From an uncultured bacterium (lineage in GTDB: Bacteria > Verrucomicrobiota > Kiritimatiellia > RFP12 > UBA1067), in assembly GCA_902780865.1 (NCBI GenBank), contig CACZHC010000077.1:1-40247 (forward strand): a stretch of 40,247 bases of DNA. The letters run 5' to 3'. Of this stretch, positions 34,312 to 40,247 are shown in pieces (position 1 is the first letter of the stretch; each line of letters begins with the position of its first letter). The translations under genes were made by a program, and so were the position numbers. The notes below the pieces were generated by a model. It was not told the origin of the DNA and searched no databases. It saw only the letters and a list, made by a program, of their open reading frames with translations.

Positions 34312-36897
34312 ATGAAAAACAAGCGCATAGCAAAAATCGTGAGCAAGGTCGCCGCAAGGCTTTCCGCAGCCGCTCTGCTCGCCGTTCTGGCGGGAACGCT
34401 CCATGCGGACGACTGGGTGTACGACAACGGCACCGTCAGCGATGGCGTCTGGACGTTCAACGCCCAGCTCAGCGGGACGAAGGTGACGCTGACCGCCTTC
34501 ACGCTCGGTCCGTCCACGGTGACGGAACTCGACTTCACGAAGCCGATCAAGGACACGTCCGACAATGCACTCTCCATCACATATTTTGGCCGTCTGTTCG
34601 AAAGCCCGGGCAACACGGCGCTGCGGCCCTACGTCGGCGAGCTGAAGCTTCCCGCCTCCGGCTATACCGGAATCGGCCGCAATGCGTTCAGCCAGTGCCC
34701 CAACGCGACCGGCACGATTTCGTTCCCGGCTGAGCTGACCGGCCTCGAAGGCGAAAGCGCCTTCAACAACTCCCCCGGCATCACGATCGTCGGAAGCAGT
34801 TTCCCGGAAGGGCTGAAAACCATTACCCAAAATGCATTCAACAAGTGCAAGTTCCAGGGCGACGTCTACCTGCCCGGGGTGAAGACGATCCAGCAGGGGG
34901 CGTTCGCCAATACGGACATTCGTTCCGTGGCATTCGGTCCGGATCTGGAGTTGATGGAAAACTATCAATGGGGCGGCGCACTCGGCGAGTTCCAGAACTG
35001 CACGAGCCTGACAAACGTGACTTTCGACCCGGCGGCGTCGGTCACCATCAAACACGGAAACCTTTTCTACGGGTGCTCGTCCCTGACCGAGATCGATCTC
35101 TCGGCGGTTGTCCATATCGAGCAGAATGCGGACAGCCTTGGGCATTTCAACCGTTGTACGAATCTTCGCAAGGCCACCTTTGGCAGCAAGCTGGATTACC
35201 TCGACGGGCGCATCTTCAACGGCGCCACGAAGCTTGAGCAGGTCATCTTTAAGGGGCCGCCGCCCACGACGATCGCGAACACGTACCTGCTCGGCGCCGG
35301 CAACGGTGGCGAGGTGACGACATATGTTATCCTCGACCCCTCCGCCGCCGACTACGCATCCACGAAGGCCGCCTGGGATGCGCTCACGGCCGGCGGCGAG
35401 ATCAACGCCGTCGATTCGACATGGAAGGCCGACTACATCGGTGACGCGCCGGCGAGCACGAGGCATCTGCTTCTCTACGAGATCGAGCACGTCTCGATTG
35501 AGGCCGTGCGGGACGCGGACGAAGGCGAGGGCGTCATCGGAACGTTCACGGTCTCGCGCGGCGCGGGCGAATCCGTGACCGGCCCCCTCGTCGTGAACTA
35601 CACCGTCGGCGGGACGGCCCTTGGCGGGCAGACCTACGGAGCACTCTCCGGCAGCGTGACGATTCCAGCCGGAGCAACGTCCACCACAATCGAAATCGTG
35701 CCTTTAGACGACCCCGCCACGACCTCCAACACGACCGTCGTCGTGACGCTCTCCGACGGCGACTACGAGATTGTCGCGGGTCACGAAACGGCGACCGTGA
35801 ACGTCATCAACGGCGCTTCGTTCCCGGGATGGAAATACACGATCACGGGGAACAACTCTGGCACGATGTCGAAGGGCGGCTGGACTTTCTCCGCAACGCA
35901 CAGCGGGCAGGACCTCACCGTCGGGGCTGTGACGGCCTACCCCGCCGACATCTCCCCGCTCGACTTCTCCACGATCGTCGCGGGATCCGACGGCCACGCC
36001 TACACAATCGTCCGGCTCGGGGCTTCCAACGAAGGGTTGGGGCTCGCGGGAACGGATCCCGGCAATGTCCCCCATCCTTCAGAGCCTGGTGACCGTGTGG
36101 GCAGACTTACCATGCCCGGAGAGGGGCTAACCTCCATTTGCGCCAATGCCTTCGCCTGTTGCACCAACGCCTACGGAGATATCTCGTTCCCCTCCTCCCT
36201 TGTGGCCGTGGGCGGTTCCGCCTTCCGGTTTACTAAGATTTCCGGAGATTTGACCTTCCCGGCACTGGAGACCTTGCAAGCCGCGACGTTCGAGAAAACG
36301 AAGATCACATCGGCCACCTTCGGCCCCGCGCTCAAATCGACGAACGGCGCCTGGGAAAGAGGTCCCTTCGCGGGATGCACAAGTCTCACGAACGTCGTCT
36401 TCGACCCCGCATCGAAAGTGGACTTCCAATCGCAGGGATACACGTTCTGGAACTGTTCGGCGCTCACGGATCTCGACCTTTCCTGCGCCACCAATTTCGC
36501 CTGGGGGAGCGGTGTCGGTGCGCGCTTCCACGGGTGCACATCCCTCACCAACATCACGTTCGGCGCAGAATTGACGAAGCTTCCCGCCAATCTGTTCCAG
36601 GAAGCGACCGCCCTCAAGTCGATCCACTTCAAGGGTGCCGCGCCTGTAATCGTCGGCGACGGCGGGCTCTTCACGGGCGTAGGTTCGTCGCAGACGATCA
36701 AGACTTATGTGAGCGTCAAGTACGCAGACGTGGAAAACTCCGCGAATCTCAGTTGGAAGGATTATGTGGACGGTGGTATGCTGGGCAAATCTTCCACGCA
36801 CTGGAAAACAAACTATCTGTATTCCAGTGCTGGTGACGGCACGCGTTTCCCGCTCTTGCGCATTGATGGCAGCGCGCTTATTATTTACGTAAGGTAA
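34312..36897 (+). CDS. Secreted LRR protein with central Calx-beta domain
   Basis: AAGGAG at 34299-34304 precedes ATG 34312. The 861-residue product has a long signal peptide (basic MKNKRIAKIVSKVAARLSAA, cleavage near HA-DD, residue 27). Two modules begin with W-Y...W-F...DF segments (near residues 29 and 506). The first is followed by BspA-type LRR_5 repeats (FQNCTSLTNVTFDPA) and then by a Calx-beta domain at about 395-505 (EGVIGTFTVSRGAGESV ... VVVTLSDGDYEIV). Such domains are found in surface proteins and bind Ca2+ in some of them. The second LRR block contains FAGCTSLTNVVFD. The C-terminus reads LLRIDGSALIIYVR, a diverged form of the shared tail. It follows the GH2-like gene after a repeat-rich 122-bp gap, and no -10/-35 pair was found there. 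Confidence 0.84.
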   Translation: MKNKRIAKIVSKVAARLSAAALLAVLAGTLHADDWVYDNGTVSDGVWTFNAQLSGTKVTLTAFTLGPSTVTELDFTKPIKDTSDNALSITYFGRLFESPGNTALRPYVGELKLPASGYTGIGRNAFSQCPNATGTISFPAELTGLEGESAFNNSPGITIVGSSFPEGLKTITQNAFNKCKFQGDVYLPGVKTIQQGAFANTDIRSVAFGPDLELMENYQWGGALGEFQNCTSLTNVTFDPAASVTIKHGNLFYGCSSLTEIDLSAVVHIEQNADSLGHFNRCTNLRKATFGSKLDYLDGRIFNGATKLEQVIFKGPPPTTIANTYLLGAGNGGEVTTYVILDPSAADYASTKAAWDALTAGGEINAVDSTWKADYIGDAPASTRHLLLYEIEHVSIEAVRDADEGEGVIGTFTVSRGAGESVTGPLVVNYTVGGTALGGQTYGALSGSVTIPAGATSTTIEIVPLDDPATTSNTTVVVTLSDGDYEIVAGHETATVNVINGASFPGWKYTITGNNSGTMSKGGWTFSATHSGQDLTVGAVTAYPADISPLDFSTIVAGSDGHAYTIVRLGASNEGLGLAGTDPGNVPHPSEPGDRVGRLTMPGEGLTSICANAFACCTNAYGDISFPSSLVAVGGSAFRFTKISGDLTFPALETLQAATFEKTKITSATFGPALKSTNGAWERGPFAGCTSLTNVVFDPASKVDFQSQGYTFWNCSALTDLDLSCATNFAWGSGVGARFHGCTSLTNITFGAELTKLPANLFQEATALKSIHFKGAAPVIVGDGGLFTGVGSSQTIKTYVSVKYADVENSANLSWKDYVDGGMLGKSSTHWKTNYLYSSAGDGTRFPLLRIDGSALIIYVR

Positions 36898-36930
36898 TCG
36901 AAGACAACAAAATCATAAGGAGTACTTAAT

Positions 36931-38232
36931 ATGGCAACGAAACTTTGTGGAAGACTTGATAAGCTTGCAGTTGCGGGTTTTGTCTCGCTCGCGTTCGTCG
37001 GTGCTCTGCAGGCGGCGGCGATCAAACTGACGGCGCCGGAGGAAGGCGCGGCATACGATACGCACTCGTCGTGCGTGAAGGAGTTTTCGACAAGCGCGGC
37101 GTCAAGCCGCCGCGTCCGCCGCTGAACGACGAGGAGAAGAAACTGAAGGCGGATGCCGAGGCGCAGGGAAAGACCTGGTATGACCGATTCGACTTTTTCC
37201 TCTTCAACGACTACACGAAGGACCTGAACAAGCGCAGCCTGGCAGAGGAAAAGACGTGGAGGCCTTTCGCGTGGACCACGGACGGAACGCTCACCGGCTT
37301 CCGCGCCGAGTTCTCCGAGACGGCCGACTTCGCGAAGCCGCTTGTGGAGATGCGCCGAGTTCTCCGAGACGGCCGACTTCGCGAAGCCGCTTGTGGAGAT
37401 CCTCGACGAAAAGGAAACCGCCGCGATGCGCCCGAAGTTCCTCAAGCTCGGCACGAAGTACTTCTGGCGGGTGAAGGCGAAGGACGAAGGCGGCAAGGAA
37501 ATCGTTTCCGACGTTCGCTCGTTCACGACGGCCGACGTACCGCCGCGCATGATAGGGCTTCCCTCGATGAACTTCCGCGACGTTGGAGGTGGCAAGAACG
37601 TCGACGGCGCGAAGGTGCGTCAGGGGCTTCTCTTCCGCGGCATGCAGCCGCTCATCCGGAAACCAAAGGAGGTCGTCAAGAACTTCTACGTCGACAATCT
37701 CGGCATCAAGACCGACCTCGATATCCGCGGCGAGACCGAGCGCGCCGGTGCGCTGCAGGGCGGCGAGGCCAATCTCGAGGAGTTTGGCCTCAAGTACTTC
37801 TGCTATCCGCTCGAGGACTACCATCTCTACCATCCGCGCTGCACCGAAAGCATCCCGAAGGTCATGGCGCTTCTCGCGGATCGCAGCAACTATCCGGTAT
37901 ACATCCACTGCATGGTCGGAAGCGACCGCACGGGCACGCTCTTCGCCGTCCTTGACGGTGTTCTCGGACGCGACGACAGGTACATCTACACCGACTACGA
38001 ACTTCCGTCGCTCAACGAGTGGTTGCCGCGCTTCCGCTACGGGCGCAAGAGCTCCGAGCTGTTCTCCTACCTCGATCCTGCCGCGCCGGGATACGAGACG
38101 ATCCGCAAGGAGGTGTGGGCCTGCAAGCTCGACCGCGGGAACATCCGCGCGAACGCCGAGAAGTATCTTCTCGACATCGGCGTCCCGCAGGCGCACATCG
38201 ACGCCTTCCGCGAAATAATGCTCGAGAAATGA
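36931..38232 (+). CDS. Secreted tyrosine-phosphatase-like protein, two frameshifts
   Basis: AAGGAG precedes ATG 36931. The signal segment (AVAGFVSLAFVGALQAAA) is followed by an Fn3/Ig-like region (IKLTAPEEGAAYD ... GFRAEFSETADFAKPL ... KYFWRVKAKDEGGKEI). The C-terminal 220 residues are a Y_phosphatase3-type domain: MNFRDVGGGKNVDGAKVRQG near its start and the P-loop HCMVGSDRTG (C-x5-R, about 37905-37935). Family members remove phosphate from Tyr or Ser, or act on phosphoinositides; a secreted version suggests an extracellular or periplasmic substrate. The frame is left at a T4 run near 37080 (one T fewer than expected). It is regained at 37352 by a perfect 49-bp tandem duplication. Collapsing the duplication and adding one T gives about 417 residues. 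As sequenced, the middle section is read in another frame. No promoter is visible, so it is probably co-transcribed with the LRR gene. Confidence 0.78.
37303..37400 (+). repeat. Perfect 49-bp tandem duplication inside the phosphatase gene
   Basis: Positions 37303-37351 and 37352-37400 are identical, beginning GCGCCGAGTTCTCCGAGACG. Because 49 is not a multiple of three, the duplication shifts the frame by one. The amino-acid path is continuous (EFSETADFAKPLVEILDEK) only if one copy is removed. Confidence 0.95.
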
Positions 38233-38263
38233 CGCCTGCTGCCGGATGCGGGAAAACCAATAA

Positions 38264-38274
38264 AATGGTATAAT
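38264..38274 (+). promoter_or_regulatory. Extended -10 promoter of the acyltransferase gene
   Basis: AATGGTATAAT contains TGG-TATAAT with the hexamer at 38269-38274, 21 bp before ATG 38296. It uses the same extended -10 form as sites A-D but has no GTTCGG...CGTGCGG element upstream, so the element and the -10 are separable. Confidence 0.65.
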
Positions 38275-38295
38275 CCCACGTGAAAGGCAGAAGGC

Positions 38296-39429
38296 ATGAA
38301 TGATAAAACGGCTACGGCAAAGAAAAGGCTTCTCTCGCTTGACATACTGAGGGGGGCGGATATGTTCCTGCTCACAGTAGTCGGGCCGTTCGTTTGGGCG
38401 CTCGACAAGTCGTTCGGGTTGCCGAAGGGCGTCTTGGCGCAGTTCGACCACGCATGGGGCGGCTTCTCCCTGTGGGATATCATCATGCCGCTCTTCATCT
38501 TCATGAGCGGCGCGGCTGTTCCATTTGCGATGAAGGGACGCCTCGACGACGGCCATGCGCGCTGGCGCTACTGGCGTCATGTCCTGTCGCGCTTCGCGCT
38601 TCTCTGGGTTCTCGGCATGGTCGCGCAGGGGCGGCTACTGACGCTCGACGCGAACCTGATAAGCCCCTTCGACAACACGCTCCAGACAATCGCCTTCGGC
38701 TACCTCGCCTGCGCGATAGTCTATCGCATCCCGTCTCGCGCCGTCCGCTTCGCGATTCCTGCCGCGCTCGCGCTCGTTTACACGCTGATCCTTGCGTTTC
38801 TCGGCGACTACTCGAAGACTGGCAACGCGGCGATGCTCTTCGAGAACTGGTTCGTGCCGTTCACCGTTCCGGCGACTTCCCGCGTCCTCGAACTTGCCGA
38901 CCCGGGCTACACGTGGTGGGCGACGATCCCGATGTTCGCCGCGATGGGGCTCTCGGGGATGTGCGCGACCGAGATTCTGAAGGACGACGCGCTTTCGCCG
39001 TCACGCCGCGCGAGTCGGCTTGGTGTTGTCGGCGCAGCGCTCCTCGCGCTTGGCTGGTTGCTCGTGCCTGTCATTCCGCCGATCAAGCACATCTACACCC
39101 TTTCCTTTACGGCGCAGGCGATGGGCTGGAGCATGCTCGCGCTTGCCGCGCTCTATGCGCTCTTCGACATCCGCCTTGCCGATTCCGCCGCGGCCGGGAA
39201 GGCAATGTCGGTTCTGCTGCTCTTCGGGCGCAACTCGCTTCTCGCTTATCTCTGCGAGGAAGTGTTCAAGCCCGTTTTCGTTGCGTTCGGGAAAATGTTC
39301 GCGCCTGGATTCGCGCATGTCTTCGGCAACTGGGCGGGGCCTCTTTCGGCGTGGCTCGCTTCGGCCGCGCTTCTTTTCGCCGTGTTGAAGACGCGTTCGG
39401 ATGCAAAGCAGAAAGGAAAGTGCCTGTGA
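38296..39429 (+). CDS. Membrane acyltransferase, DUF5009/NagX-type
   Basis: The 377-residue protein is strongly hydrophobic with about ten predicted membrane segments (for example MFLLTVVGPFVWAL, IIMPLFIFMSGAAVPFA, FALLWVLGMVA, VGAALLALGWLLVPVI). Its N-terminal signature LLSLDILRGADM is the D-x-L-R-G motif of DUF5009/heparan-alpha-glucosaminide N-acetyltransferase-like proteins. These move acetyl groups across the membrane onto sugars. AMSVLLLFGRNSLLAYLCEE near residue 305 matches the conserved late helix of this family. It has its own extended -10 promoter and an AAAGGCAGAAGGC leader. The stop overlaps the start of the next gene by 4 bp (GTGA), so the two are translationally coupled. A role in acetylating or scavenging amino sugars fits the glycan context but is inferred. 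Confidence 0.83.
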   Translation: MNDKTATAKKRLLSLDILRGADMFLLTVVGPFVWALDKSFGLPKGVLAQFDHAWGGFSLWDIIMPLFIFMSGAAVPFAMKGRLDDGHARWRYWRHVLSRFALLWVLGMVAQGRLLTLDANLISPFDNTLQTIAFGYLACAIVYRIPSRAVRFAIPAALALVYTLILAFLGDYSKTGNAAMLFENWFVPFTVPATSRVLELADPGYTWWATIPMFAAMGLSGMCATEILKDDALSPSRRASRLGVVGAALLALGWLLVPVIPPIKHIYTLSFTAQAMGWSMLALAALYALFDIRLADSAAAGKAMSVLLLFGRNSLLAYLCEEVFKPVFVAFGKMFAPGFAHVFGNWAGPLSAWLASAALLFAVLKTRSDAKQKGKCL

Positions 39430-40247
39430 ACATTGAATCTTCCCGCAGGGGGTTTATCGGCGGCGCGGCGGCGTTCTTCGTCGCTGGCTGCAAGTCTGGT
39501 GGATGGCTTGTTGGAACGCCGCGCCTCAGGTTTGGCGTTGTGAGCGACATCCATATCACAACGCAGGCGTCGTGTGCAATGACGGAGAAGGCTTTCAAAT
39601 ATTTCAAGTCGCGCGGCGCGGACGCCGTGATGATTCCCGGCGACTTGACCGACTGGGGCCTCAAGAGCGGATTTAAGTATATCAAGCATACATGGGACAA
39701 AGTGTTCTCAGGAACGGATGTCGTTCCGCTTTTCTGCACGGGGAACCACGATTTCGAGGGCTGGGCGTATGGTGACATGACGATGGAGATGCACGCCAAC
39801 GGCTATTCAGAGGACGATGCGCTTGCCCGGATAGGACTTGCGGAGGAATGGGAGCGCATCTTCGGCGAGAAATACGCGCCGTTCCGCGTGAGAACGGTGA
39901 AGGGCTATGACTTCGTGTCCGTGGAGTGGGATTCCTTCGAGAGGTTTCCCGAATGGATGGCGGCAAACGGCGGGCGCTTCAAGGGCGGCAAGCCGTTCTT
40001 CTTCTTTCAGCATATGCCCGCTCGCGGTACCACTTCCGACAGCGGCGGATGGGACGACAAGGGCGCCGCGTTCGCAGCGCTCAAGGGATTTCCGAACGCC
40101 TTTGCGTTCACCGGACACTCCCACCGCCCGTTCAACGACGAGCGGTCGATTTGGCAGGGCGAGTTCACGGCGATTGCCACGCCCTCTCTCTCCTACGCCT
40201 GCTTCCCGCCCGGGCATGAAAACGGCGGCGGCAAGCGAGACGGAACG
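39426..40247 (+). CDS. Tat-type lipoprotein metallophosphoesterase, 3' end outside window
   Basis: GTG 39426 overlaps the previous stop (GTGA), and the frame stays open for 274 codons to the window edge, so the C-terminus is missing. The N-terminus VNIESSRRGFIGGAAAFFVA has the twin-arginine motif SRRGF followed by VAGC, a plausible lipobox, so a Tat-exported lipoprotein is likely. Calcineurin-like phosphoesterase motifs follow in order: SDIHI, PGDLTD, GNHDF, QHMP and GHSHRP, with spacing typical for the family and longer loops than in the protein at 30-614. Substrates of exported members are phosphoesters such as nucleotides or phosphorylated glycans; none can be chosen here. Coupling to the acyltransferase suggests a shared envelope or sugar-related function. 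Confidence 0.82.
   Translation, partial: MNIESSRRGFIGGAAAFFVAGCKSGGWLVGTPRLRFGVVSDIHITTQASCAMTEKAFKYFKSRGADAVMIPGDLTDWGLKSGFKYIKHTWDKVFSGTDVVPLFCTGNHDFEGWAYGDMTMEMHANGYSEDDALARIGLAEEWERIFGEKYAPFRVRTVKGYDFVSVEWDSFERFPEWMAANGGRFKGGKPFFFFQHMPARGTTSDSGGWDDKGAAFAALKGFPNAFAFTGHSHRPFNDERSIWQGEFTAIATPSLSYACFPPGHENGGGKRDGT

Noticed and set aside
6361..37080. Programmed ribosomal frameshifting as an explanation of the broken genes
   Set aside because: The break sites (CCGGCCGG, CCCGCGCGG, CCGAAGTGCG, TTTTC) share no slippery heptamer or downstream structure and need shifts of different sign.

Overview
The window looks like chromosomal DNA of an uncultured, probably gut-associated member of Kiritimatiellota/Verrucomicrobiota. 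This is an inference from gene content: secreted carbohydrate-active enzymes with N-terminal signal peptides, several large BspA-type leucine-rich-repeat surface proteins, GC-rich enzyme genes beside lower-GC surface-protein genes, a XylR-type (LacI-like sensor plus AraC HTH) regulator and a DUF5009 acyltransferase. No rRNA, tRNA, CRISPR array or transposase gene was recognised.

Layout. 1-2.4 kb: a small metallophosphoesterase and a tyrosine recombinase that sits between two 50-bp imperfect direct repeats. 2.4-21.4 kb: a plus-strand run of LRR protein, SGNH/GH2-like fusion (frameshifted), three tandem paralogous LRR proteins, GH39-like hydrolase (frameshifted) and polysaccharide-deacetylase-like protein. 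21.4-22.6 kb: a divergent XylR-type regulator (frameshifted). 22.6-30.2 kb: two secreted beta-rich proteins, a GH5 enzyme and an FAD-dependent oxidoreductase. 30.3-38.2 kb: a second GH2-like paralogue (frameshifted), an LRR/Calx-beta protein and a secreted tyrosine-phosphatase-like protein (two frameshifts, one caused by a perfect 49-bp tandem duplication). 38.3 kb to the end: a membrane acyltransferase translationally coupled to a Tat/lipoprotein metallophosphoesterase cut by the window edge.

Taken together this reads as a polysaccharide-utilisation and cell-surface region: hydrolases, esterase and deacetylase act on an extracellular glycan, large beta-rich and LRR proteins decorate the surface, and a sugar-sensing regulator sits in the middle.

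The most unusual signal is a shared upstream element, GTTCGG(A)5-6 then TGAGTT then CGTGCGG. It occurs before four genes for secreted proteins. In three of them it lies exactly 49 bp (start to start) upstream of an extended -10 box, and its two GTKCGG half-sites are 22 bp apart, about two helical turns. Two further signals run through the secreted proteins: a repeated W-Y...W-F...LDFS module in front of each LRR block, and a common C-terminal tail G-L-x-I-x-(V/I)-R shared by proteins of different architecture. Six frameshifts in five genes mean that either this assembly carries indel errors or the locus is decaying.
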